Part shown: positions 36,980 through 45,666 of the stretch, in pieces | Layout: the number at the start of each line of letters is the position of its first letter | How positions within the stretch are numbered: the stretch's first letter is position 1 | NCBI GenBank assembly: GCA_019359505.1 | Contig: JAHHHD010000013.1 | Span: forward strand, 1 to 64,000 | Reading direction: 5' to 3' | DNA length: 64,000 nt | Source of the DNA: Drouetiella hepatica Uher 2000/2452 | GTDB taxonomy: Bacteria; Cyanobacteriota; Cyanobacteriia; Elainellales; Elainellaceae | Position numbers and translations under genes: made by a program | Notes under the pieces: generated by a model | Told to the model about the DNA's origin: nothing | Seen by the model: only the letters and a program-made list of their open reading frames with translations | Databases searched by the model: none

Positions 36980-38731
36980 CTAGCTTGCCTGATACTGCTC
37001 CAACGTATGCTTTTCCCAAAGCGATTGGTATAAGCCTGACTGAGCCAGCAGAGATGCATGAGTGCCTATCTGCACAATTTTGCCCTGATCCATCACCATA
37101 ATGCGATCGGCCGTAGCCGCCGCAGAGAGCTGGTGAGAGATGAAGAAGACCGTTTTGCGGCGAGTGCCTTCCGAGAGATTGCGCAAAATTTGGGTTGCGG
37201 TTTGGTTATCCACGCTAGAGAGCGAATCATCCAAAATCAGAATTGGCGCATCGACCAAGAGCGCCCTTGCCAACGCCGTGCGCTGGCGCTGTCCGCCCGA
37301 TAAAGTAATGCCTCTTTCGCCCACGATCGTCTTATATTGCTGAGGAAAATTGAGAATCTCGCCATGAATTTGGGCCGCTTTGGCGGCTTGCTCAATCTGC
37401 GGCTGTTCGCTCACGGGATCGCCGTACCGCACGTTATTTTTGATCGTCGTGCTGAACAGAAAACTTTCTTGGGGCACATAGGCGATCGCCCCCCGCAAAT
37501 CCTTCAGGCGAATCTGCGTGATGTCATAGCCATCCACAAACAGCTGACCGGGCGCAACATCTATCAAGCGAGTGAGCGCGTTTGCCAGAGTGGATTTGCC
37601 GGAACCAATCGACCCTACCACAGCGATCGTTTCCCCTGGCTCAATGGCAAAGTTGATATCCTTCAGTGCAGAATCCGCCGCACCCGGATAGGTGTAGGTC
37701 AAATGCTGAGCGGTGATCCAGCCTTTCACCTGCTCTTGGGGCAGCACGATCGCGTTTTGCACGTCTTTAATTCGCGGCTCGTTAGACAAAATGGATTCTA
37801 GGCGATCGACGCTGACCTCGCCCCGCTGATATGCCGTGATCGTGAACCCCAAGAGCGCTGTCGGAAAGACCAAATTTTGGGCAAATAGCAGTAGCGCCAC
37901 AAAGCCACCCACGCTAAGAGAGCCATCAGCGATCGCCCCCACGCCCAGCGCCAACAGCGCCAACTGGCTAATGCTGGCAAGACCTCGCAGCAGCGGAAAC
38001 AGCGTATTCTGTGTCTTGGCAAGCTGAAGATTGGCGGTCAGCATCTGCCGATTGAGCTGATGGAAGGCATGGCGTTCGTTTTCTTCTTGGGCATAGATTT
38101 TGATCAGCGCCATGCCGCTCATGTCTTCCTGAATCAAGTCGCTCAGGTCAGCATTTGCCTCTTGCACCTGAAGCTGCTGGTTGCGCAGACGGTTGCTGAA
38201 GAGCTGCACCAAAATTAGGATGCAGGGGTAGATGGCAAGCGCTACCAGAGTTAGCCAAACGCTGATCCCCAGCATGGCAGGCAGCGTCAGCGCATAGGCG
38301 AAAATCATGTTTGCCAGACTCAGCACTGCAAAGCCCACCAAACGGCGAATATTGTCTACATCGCTAGTGGCGCGACTAATCAAATCCCCTGGCGTGTTAA
38401 CGGCAAAATAGCTTGGCTCCAGCGTTAGCAGATGGTTAAAAATCTTCTGCTTCAGATCGAATTCCACCTGCCGACCCACGCCAAACAGCAGAGTCCGAGA
38501 AGTCATCCGCACTACCCACATGACCGAAGCCAGGATCAGGATCAGCACCGCATAGAAAATCACCCGCTGCATGGTGAAGGTGGTTTGCAACTCATCCAGC
38601 CCATCTCGAATCAATAGGGGAACATACACCCCCAAAGCATTAACGACAAACAAAGACAAAATCCCCAGAGCGACTTGCCGCCAGTGGGGACGCATATATT
38701 CACCAAGTTTTTGCAGCCGAGCATCAGCCAT
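36980..38731 (-). CDS. ABC exporter, fused permease and ATPase
   Basis: 583 residues of the type IV (MsbA/MdlB-like) exporter half-transporter class. Six membrane helices span about 15-310 and the ATPase domain about 340-575. The ATPase has Walker A GSIGSGKST, signature LSGGQRQRTALARAL, Walker B ILILDDSLSS and switch His in FFISHQLS. It should act as a homodimer or with another half. The typical N-terminal helix sequence ends with SRTLLFGVGRQVEFDL. Substrates of this group include lipids and drugs; none can be inferred. The gene begins 35 bp downstream of the YdcF gene stop, so the two are probably co-transcribed. Confidence 0.88.
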   Translation of the reverse strand: MADARLQKLGEYMRPHWRQVALGILSLFVVNALGVYVPLLIRDGLDELQTTFTMQRVIFYAVLILILASVMWVVRMTSRTLLFGVGRQVEFDLKQKIFNHLLTLEPSYFAVNTPGDLISRATSDVDNIRRLVGFAVLSLANMIFAYALTLPAMLGISVWLTLVALAIYPCILILVQLFSNRLRNQQLQVQEANADLSDLIQEDMSGMALIKIYAQEENERHAFHQLNRQMLTANLQLAKTQNTLFPLLRGLASISQLALLALGVGAIADGSLSVGGFVALLLFAQNLVFPTALLGFTITAYQRGEVSVDRLESILSNEPRIKDVQNAIVLPQEQVKGWITAQHLTYTYPGAADSALKDINFAIEPGETIAVVGSIGSGKSTLANALTRLIDVAPGQLFVDGYDITQIRLKDLRGAIAYVPQESFLFSTTIKNNVRYGDPVSEQPQIEQAAKAAQIHGEILNFPQQYKTIVGERGITLSGGQRQRTALARALLVDAPILILDDSLSSVDNQTATQILRNLSEGTRRKTVFFISHQLSAAATADRIMVMDQGKIVQIGTHASLLAQSGLYQSLWEKHTLEQYQAS

Positions 38732-38766
38732 GTTGGAGGAAGAGAGGGGTTGGGATACTCCCTAGC

Positions 38767-39858
38767 TTACACACCCAGCGGATCAGTCAGCCATTGCCGG
38801 AGGAAATAGTAGAGCGTCGCGAGGTATTCATCCACCACACGACTGGTAATGACCAAAGCCTCGGCGCTCGGAATCAGATCGGTCAATGCCGCTAGCCGAA
38901 GCCCTGCCTGACTTTGAAAGACATAAAAGTCTGTGGGTCTAGGAATACTGGCAATATTGAGCCGAGCGAAGGTGGAAACTGTTCGCCGGAGTCCTAGCGC
39001 CGGGGTAACAAGCTCGACCGTATTCCGAGGGGCAGCCACTGCCGGATCTCCCTGGATTTCTTGAATCGAACCGTTATCGCAGGTGGCGTACAGACGGCAG
39101 TTGTCGGAGATGGCTCCCGGACTTAAGATTTGACGAACGGCGATCGCGCTACTCCGAGGATCTATCCCCTCTGTTTCGACTCGGATTTGGGAGCTATCGA
39201 CTCCGGCTCTCTGAATCAAAAAATTGGTAATCACGTCCGATGAGGTGACATTGGGCTGAGCCAGAATCGGCTGTGGGCCAGCGCTGACAATTACCAGCGG
39301 CGTATTGCCCCGCGATCGCTGCTCAGCGTAAAGCTGTCCTGCATAGAGCAAGCGAGACTGAAGCGTAACGCTCAAGCCATCGGCAATGTTGCTCAACTGC
39401 GATCGCAGACGATAGGCTGGGTTGCTAGGCGTTGTGCCATCGCCCAGAATTACGATCGCTTCGACATTGCGATCGCTAGCACGCTGGCTAAGCTCTAAGG
39501 CTGGCTTCTGCTCGGTACGTTCCGTCAGCAGATAGGCGGTTAGCGGCAAGCTGGATATCAGCAGAATGAGCAGGGCTGCCATGATCTGTGAGCCATCCAC
39601 TTTTTTTGTTCCTAGCCGCAGGGAAGACGACATTAGAATCAGCACTAGACCCAGAGGTCGCAGAGGGAAGGAAATGACTCCCCAAAGTGAGCCAACGGTT
39701 TTATTGGTTGGGTCGAGAAAGGCAAGCACCATAAGCAGCACCAGCACCAACCCACCCAGCCAGGTTAGATACCGTCGCTCGATCCAGGTCAGCAATACGA
39801 AGCGTACCAGGAAATAAATTCCAACCAGAACGAGAATTTGAGTGATCAGTTCAAACAT
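38767..39858 (-). CDS. YdcF/ElyC/SanA family membrane protein
   Basis: 363 residues. The N-terminus carries about four membrane helices (to about 115). The DUF218 (YdcF) domain follows at about 132-280, with EAIVILGDGTTPSNPAYRL at its start. Members are implicated in cell-envelope integrity and possibly bind nucleotide or lipid carriers, but the reaction is unknown. The C-terminal 60 residues are hydrophobic in part (TDLIPSAEALVITSRVVDEY). The gene is co-directional with the ABC exporter gene downstream. The start at 39858 fits a membrane N-terminus; no strong ribosome-binding site is seen. Confidence 0.8.
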   Translation of the reverse strand: MFELITQILVLVGIYFLVRFVLLTWIERRYLTWLGGLVLVLLMVLAFLDPTNKTVGSLWGVISFPLRPLGLVLILMSSSLRLGTKKVDGSQIMAALLILLISSLPLTAYLLTERTEQKPALELSQRASDRNVEAIVILGDGTTPSNPAYRLRSQLSNIADGLSVTLQSRLLYAGQLYAEQRSRGNTPLVIVSAGPQPILAQPNVTSSDVITNFLIQRAGVDSSQIRVETEGIDPRSSAIAVRQILSPGAISDNCRLYATCDNGSIQEIQGDPAVAAPRNTVELVTPALGLRRTVSTFARLNIASIPRPTDFYVFQSQAGLRLAALTDLIPSAEALVITSRVVDEYLATLYYFLRQWLTDPLGV

Positions 39859-40123
39859 TACAACCCTCTCTTACACCACCCATACAAAACCTGCCTCATT
39901 AAAGCCGCATATCTAGCGTACTCGACCTGCTCTGTATAACTGTAATCAAACTCTGCTCAAATCAATCACCTAAAAGAAAATTAATTTAAGAAATTTTAGG
40001 AATTTTATCCCTTTTATTCAGCGGGCTATCAACAGCCTATCTGTGGGGATTCATGAAATCGACAGCCTAATGCACGAGTTAGCAGGCTCCCCAGACATTC
40101 CTTTCAGTGGTGGTGATGTATTA

Positions 40124-40174
40124 GGTGATGATTTTTGTGGTATGGGCTTTGCCCACACCACAAAAATCATCACC
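40124..40174. repeat. Long hairpin in the 39859-40500 gap
   Basis: GGTGATGATTTTTGTGG pairs exactly with CCACAAAAATCATCACC, and an inner stem TGGGC/GCCCA with a TTT loop completes it, giving a stem of more than 20 bp with one mismatch. Its core (GATTTTTGTGG) resembles the hairpin at 35746, but the flanks do not match the IS630-type ends. The rest of the 640-bp gap has no recognisable gene and presumably carries the promoters of the flanking divergent genes. Confidence 0.75.
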
Positions 40175-40500
40175 TCTTGAGAACTCTCTTGCAGTTGTCC
40201 CTTGAGGCAATTGAAGCGGTGATTCAAGTTCAGTATAGACGGGAAAAAACAGCCAGCAGTCAGGAGGTTTGAAGGGGGCTACCGAAGCCGGAAAGGATGG
40301 GTCATTCGATACCGCTATCTCTGCACTGAGTAATTCGCAGAATAGTATACCCAGACGATGGTATCTGATAAAGTGTGCATAGCCAGGTGTTGTTGAGTCC
40401 TAGCCGCTGCACTAAGTCGCTTTTGTAGCGTATCCATTTTCAAGTAATGACCTAACGATTAGACAGTGTCTGCCCAAATTTCTATGTCATGTATTGAACA

Positions 40501-41151
40501 ATGATCATCAGAACGAAACTGGTTGAATTATCTACGCTCACCGCCGTCGCCTATCGCCAAAAGCTCATGGATGGCCCAGGGATAGTCATTCTACGCTACG
40601 ACACCGCACAGTCTGGGTTTGCCAGCATCAGCCGCAAAACTGGGGAGCCTGTACCCGCTTCTAATACCAGCCTCGATGTATATCCTCTGGAAGCCTTTCG
40701 GGAAGCCCTAGAGCTAACTGGGGGGATGCCTTATTCTCGTCGGGGGAAAGTGCGACTCAGCGGAGAGCCTCCGGCAGAAACTGCACCTGCTGTCGAGGAA
40801 CCCCTCACTGAGGATTTCGCCATCGTAGACAGTGCAGAATACCTGGCGATCGTGAATGCTTATACGAACAAAAAAGGTGAACTCTCCTACGACCTGCTGA
40901 ACAAAGATTTTATTCAGTTTGCCAAGTCCAGTAAAGTCATTGCAGACATGGTAGCTAATCAAGCCTCCATGGATGACCTCCGTAATCAGATCATCAAAGT
41001 CAAGCTAGAGACATTGACAGGCAACCCCAGTCTGACTTCAGACCAGATGAACCGCATAGTGGAAATGCTAGATGAGGTCAGCCCCCGATCTGTATTCCGA
41101 GAACTCAACGACGAACTCAAAAAAATGCTGAGCCAAGCCAAGGTCGGGTAA
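40501..41151 (+). CDS. Conserved cyanobacterial protein of unknown function
   Basis: I do not assign a function. 216 residues, soluble, with no signal peptide or membrane helix. The N-terminal part (about 1-75) is beta-rich. A proline/glutamate-rich linker follows at about 83-105 (EPPAETAPAVEEPLTEDF). A helical C-terminal domain from about 108 (DSAEYLAIVNAYTNKKGEL) reads like a compact all-alpha module ending in a charged helix. It stands alone after a 640-bp upstream gap, which suggests its own regulated promoter. The ATG at 40501 is the only plausible start. Comparison with cyanobacterial protein families would be needed to go further. Confidence 0.7.
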   Translation: MIIRTKLVELSTLTAVAYRQKLMDGPGIVILRYDTAQSGFASISRKTGEPVPASNTSLDVYPLEAFREALELTGGMPYSRRGKVRLSGEPPAETAPAVEEPLTEDFAIVDSAEYLAIVNAYTNKKGELSYDLLNKDFIQFAKSSKVIADMVANQASMDDLRNQIIKVKLETLTGNPSLTSDQMNRIVEMLDEVSPRSVFRELNDELKKMLSQAKVG

Positions 41152-41235
41152 TTCTAGGAGCAGAACTAGCAAAAGGCTTAAATTTAATTCGGTTGCCAGC
41201 TCCAACCTTGCTGGCTTCAAGCTTGGAGCCAAATT

Positions 41236-41910
41236 TTAGTAGGCACCTGCACGTTTGGTCAGCAAAACAGCCACAGTCCTTAAGATGATGCCTAAGTCGT
41301 AGAGGGGACTCCACAAAACCTGGTACCGCAGATCGAGATCTACAATTTCCTCAAAGTCTTGCACTGCCGATCGCCCATTTACCTGCCACTCGCCTGTTAA
41401 TCCGGGCTTGACGTTGAGGCGCTTCCAGTGGCGATCGCTATACTGTACCACTTCATCATGAGTCGGCGGGCGGGTTCCTACCAAGCTCATTTCCCCCACT
41501 AAAACGTTCCAAAACTGGGGGAATTCATCCAAGCTAGTCTTGCGCAACAGGCGACCCACTCGCGTCACCCTTGGGTCTTGCTTGTTCTTAAAAATCAGCC
41601 CTTGTGCTTCGTTGGGGATGGAGTTTTTGAGTGCATCAGCATTCTGCACCATCGATCGGAACTTGCGGATAATCATGGGTCGCCCCTGCAAGCCGTAACG
41701 CACCTGCTGGTAGAGGATAGACCCTGGGCTATCTAGCTTGATGGCGATCGCCACTGGAATGAAGATAATTGCGAAAATCAGTAATCCCAAAAGGGCACCC
41801 CCAATGTCAAGCGTACGCTTGATTAGACAGAACGCGGAGCGATGTGGCGCTTCTAGCCGGGGATAGGGAGGAAAATCGATTGCCGCCGATAAAACCGAAT
41901 TACCATTCAT
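41236..41910 (-). CDS. Bacterial sugar transferase (undecaprenyl-phosphate glycosyl-1-phosphate transferase type)
   Basis: 224 residues of the bacterial sugar transferase family (WcaJ/HepD-like C-terminal domain only). A membrane helix lies at about 33-58 (DIGGALLGLLIFAIIFIPV). The cytoplasmic catalytic part contains QQVRYGLQGRPMIIRKFRSM, LRKTSLDEFPQFWNVL and MSLVGTRPP (about 70-170), then KPGLTGEWQVNGRS. The enzyme starts exopolysaccharide or lipid-linked glycan synthesis by transferring a sugar phosphate to undecaprenyl phosphate. It lacks the N-terminal multi-helix half of WcaJ, as is common in cyanobacteria. No other polysaccharide genes lie nearby. Confidence 0.9.
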   Translation of the reverse strand: MNGNSVLSAAIDFPPYPRLEAPHRSAFCLIKRTLDIGGALLGLLIFAIIFIPVAIAIKLDSPGSILYQQVRYGLQGRPMIIRKFRSMVQNADALKNSIPNEAQGLIFKNKQDPRVTRVGRLLRKTSLDEFPQFWNVLVGEMSLVGTRPPTHDEVVQYSDRHWKRLNVKPGLTGEWQVNGRSAVQDFEEIVDLDLRYQVLWSPLYDLGIILRTVAVLLTKRAGAY

Positions 41911-42656
41911 TGGGGTAGTGCCTTGGGAAAAATAACCATGCCATCACTCATTTCCAGTTGTCGCCAACTGATGCGTATGCAAACCCAGCCGAATCACCTT
42001 TACTGATTGCTTACTGATTGCTGCAAAGTTTCAGTGTTTCTACTGGCAATACTAGGGGGATTTCTCTGAGTGCAGGGATGTCCAAGAAGCTCTTTCGCAG
42101 AAACTTTTTATTCCTCTGTGGATTTCCGATTTTTGTGAATTTTGTATGAAGTTCGATAGATGTATCGTCTGTGTCTCTCGATTTCTGGTTGATCTGCTCT
42201 AGAGACATTGGGATGGCTAAGATGAATTTCGAGTAAAGACCGATCGCCTGAGCTAGCTAAAAATCTGTACTCCACAACCTGCACTGTACTGAGTCTAGTC
42301 TGTTCGCTAGATCACCTTACGCAAGAAGTGGGTTTGTGCTTATAGATACAAATTTGTCAAGACTCTAGGATTTGCGGTCTAGCTAGGCTCGCAGTTTAGG
42401 TAACGCCTGCCTAGAGGTGGAGGATTTTCACTGTCGACTGATTGGATTCAGAACTAATAATTCTTCTGCATCTACCAGATCGAAAATATTTTGCTCATAA
42501 ATCATTACTTTTGCTATGTTCTACGATCTTTTCGTAATAAACAGGGAGAGTGGACAAAACTCATCCCCTTCCCACTCACCATTCCCTATTCCCCTCAATA
42601 AACCGAGCATGATTCACTATGATGGAGAGAGAAGAATTTAATCGAGTTGCGGAGTC
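41911..42656. other. Intergenic region without recognisable gene
   Basis: This 746-bp gap separates the divergent sugar transferase and peptide deformylase genes. The short open frames in it have no recognisable protein features. I see no tRNA, riboswitch, hairpin element or tandem array. It is AT-rich towards 42480-42600. It probably carries the promoters of both genes and possibly an unrecognised RNA. Confidence 0.6.
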
Positions 42657-43217
42657 ATGACTGCTCAAATCCTGGTTGAGAAGAAAAAGTTAGCCAAACC
42701 ACCCTTGGAAATGCACTATTTGGGCGATCGCGTGTTGCGTCAGCCCGCCAAGCGGATTGCCAAAGTGGATGATGAGATTCGTCTACTGGCAAAGCAAATG
42801 CTGCAAACCATGTATAGCGAGGATGGTATTGGCTTAGCAGCACCTCAAGTCGGGATTCATAAGCAGCTTTTGGTGGTGGACTGCGAACCCGATGAGCCAA
42901 CCCATCCACCGCTGATTTTAATCAATCCTGTGATTACTCGATCCAGCCAGCAAACCTGCGTGGCGCAGGAAGGCTGCCTTAGCATTCCTAATGTGTTTTT
43001 AGATGTGACCCGTCCTGAAGAAATCGACGTGTCCTATAAAGACGAGCAGGGCAGACCCCAAAAGCTGACGGCAAAAGACCTGTTAGCTCGCGTGATTCAG
43101 CACGAGATGGATCACCTGAATGGGGTAATGTTTGTCGATCGCGTCAACAATAGCCTAGCGCGCAACCAAGAGCTAGCCAAACATGGCTTTGCCGTGGATG
43201 CCGTTAAGCCTGTCTAA
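42657..43217 (+). CDS. def: Peptide deformylase
   Basis: 186 residues. All three motifs of this Fe2+-dependent enzyme are present: GIGLAAPQVG (about 59-68), QEGCLSIP (Cys ligand, about 102-109) and QHEMDHLNGVMFVDR (His ligands and catalytic Glu, about 144-158). The enzyme removes the formyl group from nascent proteins in the cytoplasm. The N-terminal 18 residues are extra compared with the shortest forms, as often in cyanobacteria. The ATG at 42657 has the weak site GAGTTGCGGAGTC upstream. It is followed by a small membrane protein gene and then the FHA-PrsW gene on the same strand. Confidence 0.96.
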   Translation: MTAQILVEKKKLAKPPLEMHYLGDRVLRQPAKRIAKVDDEIRLLAKQMLQTMYSEDGIGLAAPQVGIHKQLLVVDCEPDEPTHPPLILINPVITRSSQQTCVAQEGCLSIPNVFLDVTRPEEIDVSYKDEQGRPQKLTAKDLLARVIQHEMDHLNGVMFVDRVNNSLARNQELAKHGFAVDAVKPV

Positions 43218-43303
43218 ACGCAAATTGAGCAAGCTTTTGGCTTTTATCTTGTAAAATCTACAGGTCTTGCAATCAATCTAGTGGGTAAAAGGTAGGATTA
43301 CGA

Positions 43304-43498
43304 GTGACTCCCAAAAGTGGTGTGTTGTTGGCTGGTTCTTGTGTAACTGCGATCGCGGCAGTTGGCTCTATCTTTGAGCTGTCTTCTGGAACTCCGCAGT
43401 GGGGAACTCTAGTGACAGGCGTGATTTTGGCGCTGGCTGTGCCTTTAACTGGAATTTTTTTCTATGCGGCAGTTCAAGACGCGAGAGCCAATCAGTAG
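43304..43498 (+). CDS. Small membrane protein of unknown function
   Basis: 64 residues with two hydrophobic segments (GVLLAGSCVTAIAAVGSIF and LVTGVILALAVPLTGIFFYA) and a short polar turn between them, so a two-helix membrane protein is likely. The GTG at 43304 is preceded by AGGTAGGA. It lies 21 bp upstream of the FHA-PrsW gene on the same strand and may be co-transcribed. I do not recognise the family. Its persistence as a clean open frame with a plausible start supports it as real. Confidence 0.55.
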   Translation: MTPKSGVLLAGSCVTAIAAVGSIFELSSGTPQWGTLVTGVILALAVPLTGIFFYAAVQDARANQ

Positions 43499-43519
43499 TT
43501 TCGCGCTACGGCATCTCTG

Positions 43520-44851
43520 ATGACCGGATTACCCCCTAAAGCAGCCTTCCTTCAGCAAATTTCTCTTAACGGGGCGGGAGTCTTTGCCTCCTACCCGCTC
43601 CAGGTCGAAACGGCGATCGTGATCGGGCGCGATCCGCGTTGTCAAATTATTTTGGATTCTCAGGTTCACGGCGGCGTATCCCGTCAGCACGCTAAGGTTT
43701 GCCTGTCTCCAGAGGGCTATTGGCAGGTCTGTGACCTAACCAGCGCTAACGGGACGTTTATCAACGGACAAAGGCTGCAAGGCTGTCGGTTGCTTCAGCA
43801 GGGCGATCGCATCACCCTGGCTCAAGATGTGCAGTTTGTGTTTGAGCTAGAGGCATCGCCACCGCCTGTGCCAGACATTAATTTACCGCACGGCTCGTTT
43901 GCCGCAACTCATAAACATAAGGCGATCGACCCCTCCGAAGCTGTCACCTTTAGTCAGCTCTTCCCGATCGTCTCTACGGGACGCGACTTAACCCGCAAAG
44001 CCTACCTGATTCCGGGAACTGTGACCGTCGCCTTCGTGGTCATGATGTTCATTTCGGTTGGCGATCCGCTGATGTTTAATCTGCTGCTGGCGATCTATAT
44101 CGCTGGAGGCGCTTACTACTTTGTCTATCTTCTGTGCGGCAAACACAAACCCTGGTGGCTGCTCGTCGGCACAGCTCTCACCACAGTGCTCATCGTAACT
44201 AGCCCCCTGCTGGATCTGTTTGTGTTCATTTTCCGAGAGTTTCTGCCGGGAGCAGTCTCCAAAGACAGCGCCTCCGAGAATTTTCTGCTGCTGCTGACGC
44301 GAATGTTCTTTGGGGCAGGCTTGATGGAGGAGCTGCTCAAGGCGCTACCCGTCTTTATGGTTTACTTATGGGGAACGATGCTGCGATCGCCCCTGCGAGA
44401 GCAGATCGGCGTTTGGGAACCGCTAGATGGCATTTTGGTGGGGACAGCCTCTGCGGTCGGGTTTACGCTTTTAGAAACCCTGGGTCAGTATGTGCCTGAA
44501 ATTGTTAATTCTGTGTCGTTGCAGTCGGTAGAAGGCGCAGCTTTGGGAGTGCAGCTTTTAATTCCCCGCGTTCTCGGCTCCATTTTTGGGCATATGGCCT
44601 ACAGTGGCTACTTTGGCTATTTCATCGGTTTAAGCATACTAAAGCCGCGCAAACGTTGGCAAACGCTGGGGGTAGGATACCTGACGGCAGCATCGCTCCA
44701 TGCCCTTTGGAATGCCACAGGTCTGATTAATTTCTTTATTCTCGCCGTGATTGGGATTACGTCCTATGCATTTCTGGCGGCGGCAATTCTCAAGGCTAGA
44801 GCTTTGTCACCCAATCGATCGCAAAACTTTGCTACCCGGTTTTCTAAATAG
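43520..44851 (+). CDS. FHA domain-PrsW family intramembrane protease
   Basis: 443 residues. A forkhead-associated (phosphothreonine-binding) domain occupies about 25-110, with GRDPRC at 36-41, SRQH at 54-57 and SANGTFING. A linker leads to a seven-to-eight-helix membrane domain of the PrsW/PcrB-type metalloprotease family. It has E270-E271-L-L-K274 (EExxK), GFTLLETLGQY and SLHALWNATG, the three PrsW catalytic segments. PrsW-type proteases cleave membrane anti-sigma or similar substrates within the membrane. The FHA domain implies recruitment by a phosphorylated protein. It is convergent with the 44859 gene and neighbours the CHAT-FHA and PP2C genes. Confidence 0.85.
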   Translation: MTGLPPKAAFLQQISLNGAGVFASYPLQVETAIVIGRDPRCQIILDSQVHGGVSRQHAKVCLSPEGYWQVCDLTSANGTFINGQRLQGCRLLQQGDRITLAQDVQFVFELEASPPPVPDINLPHGSFAATHKHKAIDPSEAVTFSQLFPIVSTGRDLTRKAYLIPGTVTVAFVVMMFISVGDPLMFNLLLAIYIAGGAYYFVYLLCGKHKPWWLLVGTALTTVLIVTSPLLDLFVFIFREFLPGAVSKDSASENFLLLLTRMFFGAGLMEELLKALPVFMVYLWGTMLRSPLREQIGVWEPLDGILVGTASAVGFTLLETLGQYVPEIVNSVSLQSVEGAALGVQLLIPRVLGSIFGHMAYSGYFGYFIGLSILKPRKRWQTLGVGYLTAASLHALWNATGLINFFILAVIGITSYAFLAAAILKARALSPNRSQNFATRFSK

Positions 44852-44858
44852 CGGCGCT

Positions 44859-45488
44859 CTATTCTTGCTCAGTCGCAACCTGATCGATCGCAACCTGATC
44901 GATCGCATATCGGGCAACGGCCAAACTCAGGCGGGCTTGCTCAATGCTCGACAAATCTTTCCACTCGGCACAGCGCACCGATCGCAGCACGACTTCCAGA
45001 GCTTCAGTTTCAGAACCGCGCATAGCGTAAGCGAAAGGACGTGCCAACACCTGCAAATCTTCTTCACCCCAGTTGGGCAGGCAGTCCTGGACGGATTGAA
45101 CGAGCTGCTCTGCCAAAGATAGATTAGACGCGATCGCTTGCTGAGCACGTTGCACAATGCCATTGAGCACCTGATGCGGCACTTGAGCCGTGAAGCGCTG
45201 AAGAAACTCAGTATTCAAGATCCGGCTGGCAGTTTCTGTCACCGGGGCGATCGTCCAAAGCTTACTCAATTGCTTGCCAAGCAGCTCAGCAGGTGCTGCA
45301 AAGTCTTCCTCAGTCCAACCTACCTGAAACATTTCCTGCTCCAAAGCCGCAAAGTACGCCTCTGCTTCTGGCTCAGCTGGGTTGCATGGGTAGCAAGAGG
45401 TAGAGCCTTGCAGAATAATTTGCAGCAGCTCTAGCTCAGCCTGAGACTGAAAGGCGGAAATCAGCGGACGGATAGGTTCATTAGGCAT
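44859..45488 (-). CDS. Conserved hypothetical protein, function unknown
   Basis: 209 residues, soluble and rich in Leu, Ala, Gln and Glu, mainly helical by composition. A Cys pair (SCYPCNP) lies near residue 31. No known domain is recognised. The C-terminus reads IDQVAIDQVATEQ and is produced by two 15-bp copies of CGCAACCTGATCGAT at 44874-44903, so its last residues are newly expanded. It is convergent with the FHA-PrsW gene (stops seven bases apart) and co-directional with the CHAT-FHA gene upstream (178 bp). A link to either is only positional. Confidence 0.65.
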   Translation of the reverse strand: MPNEPIRPLISAFQSQAELELLQIILQGSTSCYPCNPAEPEAEAYFAALEQEMFQVGWTEEDFAAPAELLGKQLSKLWTIAPVTETASRILNTEFLQRFTAQVPHQVLNGIVQRAQQAIASNLSLAEQLVQSVQDCLPNWGEEDLQVLARPFAYAMRGSETEALEVVLRSVRCAEWKDLSSIEQARLSLAVARYAIDQVAIDQVATEQE

Positions 45489-45666
45489 TGTAGACTCCTC
45501 AAACTTGTGAGATTAGACCCTGCTGGGATGCTTACCCCGAATTACTACACGCAGTTGCTGCATCGTTCCGTAATCGATCGGAGCTTTATCAGACTTTTAT
45601 AGCTATTTTGTGCAGAAATCTTTTGGGGCTAAGTTAGGCATCTTACAATTAATTCCCTAGTATTCT

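Noticed and set aside
42011..42208. 65-codon minus-strand open frame in the 41911-42656 gap
   Set aside because: Composition and lack of start signal give no support for a real gene.
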